This document shows positions 34,202 to 42,642 of a stretch of 64,000 nt of DNA, piece after piece; within the stretch, counting starts at the first letter, position 1; the number at the start of each line of letters is the position of its first letter. The DNA comes from Aliivibrio_A sp016764915. GTDB lineage: Bacteria > Pseudomonadota > Gammaproteobacteria > Enterobacterales > Vibrionaceae. Where the stretch lies: contig OZ245057.1 of assembly GCA_965224595.1 (NCBI GenBank), positions 124,001 to 188,000 on the forward strand. Direction: 5' to 3'. The notes beneath the pieces were generated by a model. That model ran no database searches. It was not told the origin of the DNA and worked only from the letters and a program-made list of their open reading frames with translations. The position numbers and the translations under genes are program-made.

Positions 34202-34650
34202 TTTACCACAAATCTATCTTGAAACATTTGCATTATCTTTCCCATTAAAACGATGATTACAGTACCAATTAAAACAGGCGTTACTAAAAATAACCAGCTT
34301 TGTCCTGCCATCATAATGAGTAACGGATTAGCTCCTGCTGGTGGATGCGTGGTTTTTGTTAACAACATTGCGCTGACTCCTAGACCGGTTGCTATAGCTA
34401 AGTCTATGTGAGATACACCTATAAATTGAACAAAGAACACACCAATAAAGGCGGTAATTAAATGGCCTAATATTACATTTTTGGGTTGTGCTAATGGACT
34501 TTTAGGTAAACCAAAAACAAGCACCGCTGTCGCACCAAAAGGAGCCATAATCAATGTTGCATTTGAAAATGTAGCCTCAAAGTATAACAGCAAACCAATT
34601 GTGACTGAGGCACCAAGCCCTGCAATTAACGGCAAAACAAATTTATTCAT
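34195..34650 (-). CDS. HPP-family membrane protein
   Basis: About 151 residues from MNKFVLPLIAGLGASVT, with four membrane segments and the name-giving TTHPPAGANPLL motif; MAPFGATAVLVFGLP is also conserved. HPP proteins are linked to nitrite transport in plants, and the bacterial function is uncertain. I chose the ATG at 34650; a longer frame to 34743 would run into the operator region. It is divergent from the TetR gene with two palindromic operators between. Confidence 0.82.
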   Translation of the reverse strand: MNKFVLPLIAGLGASVTIGLLLYFEATFSNATLIMAPFGATAVLVFGLPKSPLAQPKNVILGHLITAFIGVFFVQFIGVSHIDLAIATGLGVSAMLLTKTTHPPAGANPLLIMMAGQSWLFLVTPVLIGTVIIVLMGKIMQMFQDRFVVKC

Positions 34651-34670
34651 ATAAACCCCCAAAACAAAAA

Positions 34671-34710
34671 GGACAAGTCTGTCTTGTTTGCATTCTAGAC
34701 AACTCTGTCT
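34671..34710. promoter_or_regulatory. Two TetR-type operators
   Basis: GGACAAGTCTGTCT (34671-34684) and AGACAACTCTGTCT (34697-34710) share the half-sites GACA-N4-TGTC and are 26 bp apart. They lie between the HPP gene and the TetR gene and so could control both. Confidence 0.7.
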
Positions 34711-34743
34711 TATTTTGTCAATATATAAACTTAGGAGAATCAA

Positions 34744-35289
34744 ATGAGTAAAAAACGAAAATTATTAATTGATACTTCCTTAAGTCTTTTTTATGCCAAT
34801 GGTATTAACTCTATTGGAATAAATGAAATTTTAAAGACTTCAGGAATTGCAAAACAAACTCTTTACAGTCATTTTGAAAGCAAAGAAAGCCTGATACTTG
34901 CAACTCTTGAACAAAGACATATGAACTTTATTGAGTGGTTAGAAACAAAGCTTGAAGGTGCTGATTCTAACGAAAAAGTGATCATTAATTTATTCACCGC
35001 ACTAGAGAGCTGGTTCACTAATTCGGAACCTATGCTTGGCGATTTTTGTGGATGTTTCTTCATTAATAGTTCAGCTGAATTCAGCAATAAGAGTAGTGAT
35101 ATTTCATTATTTTGTAAAAAACATAAGTATGATGTTCGAGAAACTATTGCCCGCCACATGACAAAAGAAGATCTTTTGTTACTCGATGCTATTTGTATTA
35201 TGAAAGAAGGAGCAATCACTAATGCATATGTTACTGGCGATTATTCTACAGCGATGACATGTATTCAGATACTCAAACAATATGAGTAA
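34744..35289 (+). CDS. TetR-family transcriptional regulator
   Basis: 181 residues. The N-terminal helix-turn-helix is SLSLFYANGINSIGINEILKTSGIAKQTLYSHFESKESL, and the C-terminal half is the variable ligand domain. AGGAGA precedes the ATG. It is divergent from the HPP gene with two matching operators, so it most likely represses both. The effector is unknown. Confidence 0.88.
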   Translation: MSKKRKLLIDTSLSLFYANGINSIGINEILKTSGIAKQTLYSHFESKESLILATLEQRHMNFIEWLETKLEGADSNEKVIINLFTALESWFTNSEPMLGDFCGCFFINSSAEFSNKSSDISLFCKKHKYDVRETIARHMTKEDLLLLDAICIMKEGAITNAYVTGDYSTAMTCIQILKQYE

Positions 35290-35302
35290 TAGACACTCAT
35301 GC

Positions 35303-36579
35303 GGTCACCCTGCCCGTAAACCGTGCGAGTCATTAGACTAGGTATCTTTGCGTAGTGGTTACAAACAAGTACAAACAAGGACACACACTCTAAGCACTTC
35401 AATCACACTATCAACTTCACTTGTTTCATCTATTACAAGTTCAACTCTTACTGACTCGAAGGTCTTTTCATTCGAATATCTCTTTACTGGCAAACCTGCT
35501 TACACTGTAAGCATGTTCAACCTGTTGTGAGGTGTTTCCTGTGACCGTGCCAAGAAGTCAGCTTATTTGCTCAGAAGCAACGCCCTACTATCACATTGTC
35601 TCTCGCTGTGTAAGACGCTGTTATCTGTGTGGTACAGATGAGCATACTCAGCAGAATTATGAACATCGACGAGGTTGGATTGAAGATAAACTCAAACAAC
35701 TCAGCACCATGTTTTGCATTGATATCTGCGCCTATGCCATCATGAACAACCACTATCATTTAGTGCTCAATATTGATTGTGATGGGGTTAAAAAATTAAC
35801 AGACATCGAAGTAGCAGAACGTTGGTGCTCACTGCATGAGATGCCTGTATTAATGCATCGCTACTTAACGCAGCAAGATACTCATAGTTCAACCAAAGCA
35901 GTGTGTCAGCACATCATCTCAGAGTGGCGTGAACGTTTATCGAGCATCAGTTGGTTCATGAAAATCCTCAATCAAACCATCGCGAGGTTAGCTAATAAAG
36001 AGGATGACTGTACTGGTCACTTCTGGGAAGGCCGTTTTAAAAGCCAAGCCCTGCTTGATGAGAAAGCGCTGTTAACTGCGATGGCTTATGTGGATTTAAA
36101 TCCTATTAGAGCTAACATGGCAGACTCTCTTGAAACCTCAGATTTCACCTCAGTTAAAGAGCGATTGGCTTCCCTTAAATCTACAAAGCTGACTCCTCCT
36201 TGTCTGCATCCCTTTATTGGCAATCCAACCAACGAGATGATTAAAGGTATTCCGTTTAGATTGGATGATTATCTGGAGCTTGTTGATTGGAGCGGAAAAC
36301 AGATAAAGCCGAATAAGCGAGGGGCGATTGATGCCTCTGCACCGCCCGTATTACAACAATTGAACTTTGACCAAAAAGAGTGGCTAAAACTTTGCACCAC
36401 CCTTGAGAAAAACCGAGCCAGTTTAGTGGGTGAGGTGAAATCGTACTCCCACGCTATCCACAAATTACAACGAAAACGAAACACCGGACTTAAAATCACC
36501 ACTGCCGCATAAACACACTTCACAGCGCACACTCAACACGGCTAAAGGTCGGTAACTGACGGTTTTTAGCGAGGTGACC
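35303..36579 (+). mobile_element. REP-associated tyrosine transposase element
   Basis: The block around the transposase gene has GGTCACC at 35303-35309 and GGTGACC at 36573-36579 as possible ends. Its last ~55 bp (CTTCACAGCGCACACTCAAC...) recur at about 40207-40260 without the gene. Boundaries are approximate. Confidence 0.5.
35532..36512 (+). CDS. REP-associated tyrosine (IS200-like) transposase
   Basis: 326 residues from a GTG start at 35532. The Y1/HUH motif is in AYAIMNNHYHLVLN near residue 70, and the N-terminal TPYYHIVSRCVRRCYLCG, GHFWEGRFKSQALLDEKALL and YVDLNPIRANMA are typical of RAYT proteins. These single-strand transposases act on REP-like palindromes. The C-terminal extension (about 100 residues) is usual for the longer Vibrio/Shewanella type. 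It appears intact. Confidence 0.87.
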   Translation: MFPVTVPRSQLICSEATPYYHIVSRCVRRCYLCGTDEHTQQNYEHRRGWIEDKLKQLSTMFCIDICAYAIMNNHYHLVLNIDCDGVKKLTDIEVAERWCSLHEMPVLMHRYLTQQDTHSSTKAVCQHIISEWRERLSSISWFMKILNQTIARLANKEDDCTGHFWEGRFKSQALLDEKALLTAMAYVDLNPIRANMADSLETSDFTSVKERLASLKSTKLTPPCLHPFIGNPTNEMIKGIPFRLDDYLELVDWSGKQIKPNKRGAIDASAPPVLQQLNFDQKEWLKLCTTLEKNRASLVGEVKSYSHAIHKLQRKRNTGLKITTAA

Positions 36580-36632
36580 ATATATGTCCCACTAGTTTCT
36601 CAGTGCTCACTGCGCGACACCTATCTTGTTTG

Positions 36633-36896
36633 TTAGTTGTTCTTATAAACATGTGCTCTGTGAGCTACTTTAACGAAATTTACAATAAGCAGTCCATCTT
36701 TTATCTCATATATTATTCGATATAACCCTTGACGAACTCTATAGCTTTCTTTGGCTGATAATTTGATACATCCTTCAGCTCGCGGATTCTCAGATAGGGA
36801 ATCAATTTTACTTAAAATCTTTTGTATATCGCTTTTCGGTATAACTCGTAAATCCTTAGCAACAGACTTTTTAAAAGTGATTTTATATTTTGCCAT
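36633..36896 (-). CDS. RelE/ParE-family toxin
   Basis: 87 residues, MAKYKITFKKSVAKDLRVIPK, LSENPRAEGCIKLSAKESYRVRQGLYRIIYEI and VVKVAHR-like ending: the RelE pattern, with basic residues likely needed for mRNA cleavage at the ribosome. It overlaps the 3' end of the antitoxin gene by 14 bp, as in most type II pairs where the antitoxin comes first. Confidence 0.85.
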   Translation of the reverse strand: MAKYKITFKKSVAKDLRVIPKSDIQKILSKIDSLSENPRAEGCIKLSAKESYRVRQGLYRIIYEIKDGLLIVNFVKVAHRAHVYKNN

Positions 36897-37116
36897 GTGA
36901 CTTCAAATCATTTAGAAGATCTTCATAAGACATCTCTGGCTCGTTAGCCCTTTCTGATACAGCAGCCAAATCTTCTTGGTCTTCACGCATTAATAATCTA
37001 ACAGCTTCATCGATCAATTCAGAAATTGATCGGTGTGCAGAGGCTGCGCGTATTTTTAAAGCTTGATGTATATCTGGTTCAAAATAAACCGTCGAACGTT
37101 TAGATAAGTTACTCAT
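36883..37116 (-). CDS. Ribbon-helix-helix antitoxin
   Basis: 77 residues. The N-terminal RHH segment is RSTVYFEPDIHQALKIRAASAHRSISELIDEAVRLL, and the acidic C-terminal tail binds the toxin. First gene of the pair with the RelE-like toxin. Probably autoregulatory. Confidence 0.85.
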   Translation of the reverse strand: MSNLSKRSTVYFEPDIHQALKIRAASAHRSISELIDEAVRLLMREDQEDLAAVSERANEPEMSYEDLLNDLKSHGKI

Positions 37117-37200
37117 AGTAATAGCTCCATTGATTCAATAATGACACCGTAGCACTATAGCACCATAACGTTGTGATATCACAGAGCATCGTGAAGCAAC

Positions 37201-37307
37201 TAACGCCTAACAAGGATTAGAGTGTCTGTCCCTGCAGGTTCTGCAGGTTTTAGCCAAGAATGATCACTAGCCAACTGCAGAAGGTCAGGTTGCAGGAGCT
37301 TGTTAGC
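37201..37307 (-). repeat. attC-like site of the RDD cassette
   Basis: On the minus strand it begins GCTAACAAGCTCC at the stop of the RDD gene and ends AATCCTTGTTAGGCGTTAG. TAACAAG/CTTGTTAG are the complementary outer boxes and GTTAGGC fits the attC core. It contains one copy of the AGTGTCTGTCC motif (37221-37231). Confidence 0.6.
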
Positions 37308-37752
37308 ACTTTTCCACTCTAGTTTTTGCTGTTAGGTCGTGCCATGCCGCCTTATCTTTCCTGAAAGCAGCCCATATGTAACCTAAGTAAAGAGGAATTG
37401 CACCTACGATTTTCATTGAAGTTCGCTTAACAGATTGCGAGAAAGTGATTCGTTCTCCAGACTCGTTTACTACTTTCAATTTAAGCAACATTTTTCCATG
37501 GGTTCCTTGAAACCTAGAGCAATCCATAAATAAACCATACAAGACCCATAACAATAACGCAGTATCTCTGACCTTATTTCGTTCAGATAAAAAATAAGCT
37601 CTCGCTTCCAGAGACTTTTCTCCATTTAGATAATTATGCAGTGTTTGATCAAAGCCTAAGAAAAAATAGGCAATACAAAACACGGCTAAAAAGATTGGTA
37701 TCATATCGATTGTGTAGGCTAAGAGCCTTTTCCAAAATCCTGCATATTGCAT
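37303..37752 (-). CDS. RDD-family membrane protein
   Basis: 149 residues with three membrane segments. AGFWKRLLAYTIDMIPIFL at the N-terminus and GTHGKMLLKLKVVNESGERI are the RDD hallmarks, although the first Arg-Asp-Asp reads KR...ID here. Function unknown; some relatives are ion exchangers. Its stop overlaps an attC-like site, so it is a cassette gene. Confidence 0.82.
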   Translation of the reverse strand: MQYAGFWKRLLAYTIDMIPIFLAVFCIAYFFLGFDQTLHNYLNGEKSLEARAYFLSERNKVRDTALLLWVLYGLFMDCSRFQGTHGKMLLKLKVVNESGERITFSQSVKRTSMKIVGAIPLYLGYIWAAFRKDKAAWHDLTAKTRVEKC

Positions 37753-37875
37753 TAAATTCTCCTAAAGTGGTAACTCATTATTAAGCGGCGCGAAATAGTT
37801 GACTCTAATGCCGAGGCAAGAAAACCATACTACTCTAACCATCTGTTACTTCAACAGATTAAGTGGAGAACTGTT

Positions 37876-37962
37876 ATGGATATCCAACAACAAAAACGGT
37901 ACAAATGGCTATACCAAAATCACCTCAAGCGTCAAGGTAAGCAGCCTTTAATCTTCGATTGA
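37876..37962 (+). pseudogene. Possible N-terminal fragment of a tyrosine recombinase
   Basis: A 28-codon frame, MDIQQQKRYKWLYQNHLKRQ..., ends at a TGA. The KRYKWLYQNHLK pattern resembles the first helix of tyrosine-recombinase core-binding domains carried by some IS-associated integrases in marine gammaproteobacteria. The rest of the gene is missing. A GGTGTCTGTTCC motif (37972 on) follows. Low confidence. Confidence 0.3.
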
Positions 37963-38013
37963 CATTGTTTGCGGTGTCTGTTCCCGTAATAATATCTCTC
38001 TTCACTCTTACGT

Positions 38014-38544
38014 CTAAGTGAATAACTGACCGACTGTTTTCATTGGAATGAACATTCTTACACGACCATTCATTTCACAAAGAACCTCGAAGCCATATTT
38101 TGCGTAGAATGACTCTGCTTGTTCAGTTAAACAATCAACAACAATGGCATAAGCTCTCATGTGAGAGTTAATTTCCCAAAGATATTCGAGAGCTTTGATT
38201 AAACTAACTTTACCTAGCCCACTGCCATGAAACTCTTTATGAACAGCAAGTTGAGCTAAAAGGAAAACAGGAATTGGATAGCGTGGTAATTTTTTAGCCA
38301 TCGCTTGTGGCAACGTATCACGGCAAATTGAACTTGGCGCGATACTATAAAATGAACAAATTGGATATTTTTGATTTGGTAATGGCACTGAAGCAGGTAA
38401 AACCATAGTTCGGCTAATACCTGCTTGCATATGTTTAGCTGCTTGAGTTTGGATAAAATCGTTTAACTCTTTTTCACCACAGTCAAATGATGCTCTATCG
38501 TGCTGTGACTTATCCAGTTCTTTAAAAGCCTTGGAATAGCTCAC
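38014..38544 (-). CDS. GNAT-type toxin (TacT-like)
   Basis: 176 residues. FDCGEKELNDFIQTQAAKHMQAGISRTMVL at the start, LAQLAVHKEFHGSGLGKVSLIKAL as acetyl-CoA motif, and FYAKYGFEVL near the end. This is the pattern of TacT/AtaT-type acetyltransferase toxins that modify aminoacyl-tRNA. It overlaps the DUF1778 antitoxin gene by four bases, which confirms the pair. Confidence 0.87.
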   Translation of the reverse strand: MSYSKAFKELDKSQHDRASFDCGEKELNDFIQTQAAKHMQAGISRTMVLPASVPLPNQKYPICSFYSIAPSSICRDTLPQAMAKKLPRYPIPVFLLAQLAVHKEFHGSGLGKVSLIKALEYLWEINSHMRAYAIVVDCLTEQAESFYAKYGFEVLCEMNGRVRMFIPMKTVGQLFT

Positions 38545-38810
38545 TTAAACTCACCACTTTTAGTAAATGCAGCCGCTTCGAGTAATGCTTTATTCGGAGC
38601 CTTAGCCTCGTCACAAGCAATCATGAATTGGTCGAATACATTTGCTTCAACAGTGATGCTTTCATGTTCAGAAATCACTTGAGTTGAATCTTCGTCCATT
38701 AGACGAACAACGTATTCAGTTAAGCTTTTTAAACCAAGTAAAGCTGATGCTTTTTCAGCCTTAGCTTTGATTTCTTCATCCAAACGGATATCAAGTCTTG
38801 CAGTCGCCAT
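38541..38810 (-). CDS. DUF1778 ribbon-helix-helix antitoxin (TacA-like)
   Basis: 89 residues from the ATG at 38810 (MATARLDIRLDEEIKAKAEKASALLG), preceded by GGAGG. The longer frame to 38894 crosses the operator region. RLDIRLDEEIKAKAEKA is the RHH strand and helix, and the C-terminus (FDQFMIACDEAKAPNKALLEAAA) is the toxin-neutralising part. Confidence 0.88.
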   Translation of the reverse strand: MATARLDIRLDEEIKAKAEKASALLGLKSLTEYVVRLMDEDSTQVISEHESITVEANVFDQFMIACDEAKAPNKALLEAAAFTKSGEFK

Positions 38811-38824
38811 AAAACCTCCAATCG

Positions 38825-38900
38825 TACGGAGTGATTCCGTAACTAAATTGAGTATAAGATTTAAACAACAAAAGTGCAACTTGTACGGAATCAATACGGA
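38825..38900. promoter_or_regulatory. TacAT-type operator repeats
   Basis: TACGGA-N5-TCCGTA forms a dyad at 38825-38841. Two further TACGGA copies lie 11 bp apart at 38884-38889 and 38895-38900. They flank the likely promoter of the GNAT toxin-antitoxin pair, a usual layout for conditional cooperativity. Confidence 0.6.
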
Positions 38901-39128
38901 TTCAAATTTTAAGTTTTGTGAATATAGGCATAATGACTCTCATGAGGTGCATGAGGTGGCGTGTGTTGGGTTCAGCCGAAAGGCAAACAGAATAAGGATA
39001 ATGGCACAAACTAAGCACTCTGTAGGGTTTTATCTGTAGGGTTTTCAGTTGTATTGATCGTTGAAAAAGGGGCCGGACACAAGCACAACTAAGAATCATT
39101 AATAATTGTCACCGCCCCCTTTATTCTA

Positions 39129-39968
39129 TTATTTCTGCGCACTGACTCCCATCAGATGCTCTACTTTTTTCACATGCCTGAAGCCGACCGCTTTGAGCCG
39201 GCGGATGACGCCGTTTACAAAGCTGCCTCCCTTCTTTACTACGTGTGGATTTCCGGTGTAATGAAAAAGACGTCCGTCCTGGCGCAGCACCCGGAACATC
39301 TCCTGGTAGAATTCTTCGCTATAGAGCTCCCCGGCGAGAGAAAAACGCGGTGGATCGTGAATAACCGAATCGAAGGAAGTCGCAGGCAGTGTGCGTATCA
39401 GCTCAAAGCTACTGCCCTGACGTTGCACAATCCCCTCTTTCCCCAAATCGTTTGACCAAGGGTTCTGCGCGCGCAGCCCCATTACCTCCCGGCTCAGCTC
39501 GATGCTGAGCACCTCGCTTGCGCCTAGTCGGTGGGCAGCGATGGCCGCATAGCCCAGTCCGCTGCAGCAGTCCAGTACCTTGTCACCCTTACGCACCGCC
39601 TGTTGAGCCATTTCGGAGGCACTAACAAAGGGGTCGGTTCCTTTGGAGATGTGCATCTTGACGCCGCTAATTTCTAGCAGGGGTGCTCCAGCTGTGGGAA
39701 CGAGCTTGTAGTAGCCAAAGGTGCGGTCTTCAAGCGGAATAATATCTCCATCGCGACAGAGGTAGATCCTCTGTGTCTTCTTCACGATTCTTTTAAGTTC
39801 GTCAATGGAAAGTCGATTGTCTTCGTCGAGCACTAGGCCCTGGCCTCTTAAGGAAAAGTCTTGTTCCGAAAGATTCAGGTCAGCCGAGAGCCGGACGCGG
39901 GACTGTCCTTTGGCGATGGCCTCCAGCGCCTGTTGGGCATTTATTGAATGAAGGTAGTAGTCGGGCAT
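39129..39968 (-). CDS. Class I SAM-dependent methyltransferase, GC-rich
   Basis: 279 residues. The Rossmann motif is KVLDCCSGLGYAAIAAHRLGA, followed by LSIELSREVMGLR, and SVIHDPPRFSLAGELYSEEFY contains a D-P-P-R motif as in some RNA or small-molecule methyltransferases. The N-terminal ~100 residues (ADLNLSEQDFSL, RIYLCRDGDIIPL) form an extra domain. The gene is visibly richer in G and C than its neighbours (many CGC/GCC/CAG codons), which suggests recent transfer from a higher-GC donor. The substrate is unknown. Confidence 0.72.
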   Translation of the reverse strand: MPDYYLHSINAQQALEAIAKGQSRVRLSADLNLSEQDFSLRGQGLVLDEDNRLSIDELKRIVKKTQRIYLCRDGDIIPLEDRTFGYYKLVPTAGAPLLEISGVKMHISKGTDPFVSASEMAQQAVRKGDKVLDCCSGLGYAAIAAHRLGASEVLSIELSREVMGLRAQNPWSNDLGKEGIVQRQGSSFELIRTLPATSFDSVIHDPPRFSLAGELYSEEFYQEMFRVLRQDGRLFHYTGNPHVVKKGGSFVNGVIRRLKAVGFRHVKKVEHLMGVSAQK

Positions 39969-40187
39969 ATCGTTCGTCTATCTAGTTAGAAATACTGACC
40001 GTACTATACACTTTCAGCGTTGGAAGGCTTACCTAAATAAGCAATTACATGGGTTCTGTAACACTTAGGCATCACCGGCTGGCGAAACGCTTTAATGGTG
40101 ATTGCCCGATCCCAGAGTAAACTGTTCCCTAACCCATCCGCACAGAACAGTTCTAACACAGGGGAAATGGAGTCGAACAGCCTGAAA

Positions 40188-40260
40188 GGACAGACACTTC
40201 AATATTACTTCACAGCGCACACTCAACACGCCTAAAGATCGATAACTGACGGCTTTTAGC
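40188..40260. repeat. Copy of the RAYT element right end beside an AGTGTCTGTCC motif
   Basis: CTTCACAGCGCACACTCAAC and the following ~35 bp repeat, with a few changes, the sequence that follows the RAYT gene at 36515-36570. Just before it, GGACAGACACT (40188-40198) is an inverted copy of the recurrent motif. Confidence 0.65.
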
Positions 40261-40366
40261 GTGGGATTCAGTCTATTGCCACAAATTACTAACCGACCTT
40301 TGCTAAGAACATCAAATATGGGCAGGCCTTTATCAATCGCATTTTGTTTGATTAGAGTGTCTGTCC
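40259..40366. repeat. 108-bp direct repeat, copy 1
   Basis: Begins GCGTGGGATTCAGTC and ends AGAGTGTCTGTCC. It is identical base for base to 41553-41660. It is fused to the broken end of the ISAs1-type transposase gene. Confidence 0.9.
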
Positions 40367-40754
40367 TTTTAGGCTTAGGCTCACTGGCGCTATCTTCACG
40401 GTTGTAGGAGCCACGAAGCGTTTTACCGTCAATTGCAATCACTTGGCCTTCGGTCAGCGTATGAATTGAAGACATCCAATTAATGAAGCATTCCTGAAAC
40501 TGCTCGGGCTCAATGGTTGATATGATGCGTGCAATAGTGTCATCAGCAGGAATATCATTTAAAAACAGACCATTGCGTTTAAACCTGTCATGGTGCCCAA
40601 GAATATATTCACGAATATTGAACCACCCTTTGGCTCCAGCTATCACCGAGCATAATGAGCCAAACAAAACCTCAAAAAGGCAATAGGTGATCTTCGCACC
40701 TTGGCGCTGGTCTGTGACTGTCTGGAAATGTTCTTTAAAGTGGTCAATATGCAT
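40367..40754 (-). pseudogene. Truncated ISAs1-family transposase
   Basis: From the ATG at 40754 it reads MHIDHFKEHFQTVTDQRQG, then AGAKGWFNIREYILGH and VIAIDGKTLRGSYNRED: the N-terminal third of ISAs1-type (H-repeat-like) DDE transposases, through the first catalytic aspartate. After SYNRED the sequence switches into the 108-bp repeat and RAYT-end sequence. The rest is missing, so the gene is broken. An upstream in-frame ATG at 40787 is possible. Confidence 0.75.
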
Positions 40755-40864
40755 GATGCTCTCCCTAAAAAGGGAGTATAAGATCACACCTAAATGTGAT
40801 CGTCAAATTGCCTAAAAAACGTTCGCGATCTCACCCTGGGGTTTCAGGCTTGCTCAACACCACC

Positions 40865-41164
40865 CTATTCTAGTTCGTTAAACTCTTTTTCAATTTCTTT
40901 GCCGTGCCAAACCCGAAGTATAAAGATTACTTCCTGGCCGATAAGATACCTAACAATATAATTTGTAATAAATAAGTCTCTGATCTTTTCAGGTTCTGGA
41001 GATCGTTGAACCAATAATCCAATTTCAGGAAAATCTTTTAGTTTATCGATACCAGAAAGAAGCTTCTGTGCTACATGTTTTGCAGCATATGGGTTCTTTG
41101 CTGCAATAAACTCTCGGAGCCGAATTAAATCCTCAACTGCTTCTGGTGAATACTGAATATTCAT
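40865..41164 (-). CDS. ParE/RelE-type toxin
   Basis: 99 residues, NIQYSPEAVEDLIRLREFIA, KLKDFPEIGLLVQRSPEPEKIRDLFI and YLIGQEVIFILRVWHGKE: the plasmid-stabilisation ParE pattern. It overlaps the antitoxin by four bases. Probably a gyrase- or ribosome-directed toxin. Confidence 0.87.
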   Translation of the reverse strand: MNIQYSPEAVEDLIRLREFIAAKNPYAAKHVAQKLLSGIDKLKDFPEIGLLVQRSPEPEKIRDLFITNYIVRYLIGQEVIFILRVWHGKEIEKEFNELE

Positions 41165-41427
41165 ACTTTAGGTGGTGACAATTCGTCATTAGTTCCCCAG
41201 CTATCCAGCCACGCAGCAACTTCATTACCACCTATTGCTTTGCCAGACTTAATCGAGTTTAAAGCTTGTAGCGTATCTTCCCAGCGAGCATCATCCATTG
41301 ATTGACGCTGCACAAACTCTTTAATTGCTTGATTTATTAAATAGTTTTTAGATCTATCTAGCTTTTTAGCCAAATTTTCAAGCGGTAACTCCACTTCAGA
41401 ATTTAGACGAATACTCGTAACAGTCAT
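41161..41427 (-). CDS. Ribbon-helix-helix antitoxin of the ParE-type pair
   Basis: 88 residues, TSIRLNSEVELPLENLAKKLDRSKNYLINQAIKEFV as the RHH DNA-binding domain, then an acidic/tryptophan-containing tail (DDARWEDTLQALNSIKSGKAIGG). First gene of the operon; probably represses it. Confidence 0.87.
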   Translation of the reverse strand: MTVTSIRLNSEVELPLENLAKKLDRSKNYLINQAIKEFVQRQSMDDARWEDTLQALNSIKSGKAIGGNEVAAWLDSWGTNDELSPPKV

Positions 41428-41552
41428 TTGATTTATCTCTTATTGTATTCACTTGTAATACATTATAGTACAAATGGCACAACTACGTATAGAACTTGTA
41501 ACGCCGGTTTAAGTCGTAAATTATTTAAAGTGTCTGTCCCTGCAGGGTTTTG

Positions 41553-41660
41553 GCGTGGGATTCAGTCTATTGCCACAAATTACTAACCGACCTTTGCTAA
41601 GAACATCAAATATGGGCAGGCCTTTATCAATCGCATTTTGTTTGATTAGAGTGTCTGTCC
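41553..41660. repeat. 108-bp direct repeat, copy 2
   Basis: Identical to 40259-40366. It lies on the other side of the ParE-type toxin-antitoxin pair, so the pair is bracketed by direct repeats. Confidence 0.9.
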
Positions 41661-41712
41661 CTTTAGGCTCACTTAGGCTCACTTAGGCTCACTTAGGCTC
41701 ACTTAGGCTCAC
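41661..41712. repeat. Ten-base tandem repeat
   Basis: Five copies of a unit ending TTAGGCTC (ACTTAGGCTC, the first being CTTTAGGCTC), plus two bases of a sixth. The matching place after copy 1 of the 108-bp repeat has only TTTTAGGCTTAGGCTCAC. Confidence 0.9.
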
Positions 41713-42130
41713 TAAATGTCGACTTCCAATAAGTCGACCTCCTAATACGGCCACGAAATGAAAATAAAACCTGTCTTAATGATAAACGTAAAGTCTCTTC
41801 AGACCCATTTGTATTATTTGTCATTACTCATACTTCCTTTGGTATTCAATTTCAACTATAAAGCCAAACTCAATGTAAGAATGAAACTATATCACTCTAA
41901 CTGCCTGTTAATTCAATAAGATAATTTAAAAATCCCCATAAAAACCCGACAACATTAACGGTAGGTATTGCTATACTAATATCATTCGATAGCCTTTAGT
42001 AGACTAATGAGGAATAAAGTTATGAGTGACGCGCCACTTAATCTATATCACGACAGTTGTTAGCGATTTTATTTAGACACTAATAGGATGCCTGTCCTTA
42101 TTGTTTCAATTAACACTTTGTTAAATGGCA

Positions 42131-42631
42131 TTAACGATATAAATCTGAGTATTCGCTAGCTCTGTGAACTGTAATTCCTGATTGTTGTTCATTATAAAGA
42201 GAACAATTTATATCCTGAATTGTTATAACAGGTCTAGTTTTAGGTCCTGTAAGTTGTACTGTTATATCAGTATCTTCAACACCAGCATTTAGATGAACAC
42301 TGTTAGCTAATAAGCCTGAAATAGGTGGTTCATTAATTTGCTCTTCATCATTCCACATATCCCAGACTTTATTAAAACTGTTTGGTGATATCTGAGCCCA
42401 TACACCTATGGCGTAATCTTCATCTGTATCGTTTATAGGCAATGGCAAAGTGCATCTTAAATAAAAATATTCATCGTCGCAGATAAGGTAGTCATTAGTA
42501 TATTTACAACTTGATTCGATTTCATTTTCTTTCATACATGCAATGGCATCAGGCAAACGATAAACCAGTTCAACATGGTTTTCAGGAACTATCTTGTCGC
42601 AACATGGACACTTTATTAATACTAGTGACAT
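42131..42631 (-). CDS. DUF2199-like protein
   Basis: About 166 residues from MSLVLIKCPCCDKIVPENH. Two cysteines at the N-terminus (CPCC), then DDEYFYLRCTLPLPINDTDEDYAIGVWAQIS match DUF2199. An in-frame start at 42646 adds five residues. Function unknown. The gene stops beside a half attC-like site and lies just downstream of another attC, so it is a cassette gene. Confidence 0.7.
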   Translation of the reverse strand: MSLVLIKCPCCDKIVPENHVELVYRLPDAIACMKENEIESSCKYTNDYLICDDEYFYLRCTLPLPINDTDEDYAIGVWAQISPNSFNKVWDMWNDEEQINEPPISGLLANSVHLNAGVEDTDITVQLTGPKTRPVITIQDINCSLYNEQQSGITVHRASEYSDLYR

Positions 42632-42642
42632 AAGATTCCTTG

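Larger units (their letters stand above)
41428..42130. other. Gene-free stretch made of repeats and decayed ends
   Basis: It holds an AGTGTCTGTCC motif (41529-41539), the second 108-bp repeat, and the ten-base tandem repeat. Around 41885-41925 a segment (ACTCTAACTGCCTGTTA) resembles 37832-37860, the region before the recombinase fragment. A 13-codon frame starts at 42021 (MSDAPLNLYHDSC). At 42108-42125 there is what looks like half of an attC site for the gene at 42131. Confidence 0.55.

Noticed and set aside
35348..35530. Short frame before the RAYT gene
   Set aside because: Low-complexity serine/threonine-rich translation; more likely the non-coding left end of the element.
39969..40187. 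Possible C-terminal half of the ISAs1 transposase
   Set aside because: One frame reads through most of it (for example CYRTHVIAYLGKPS), but I could not match it to the transposase or to any family.
41661..41712. Possible CRISPR array
   Set aside because: The repeats are ten bases long with no spacers, so this is simple tandem slippage, not a CRISPR.
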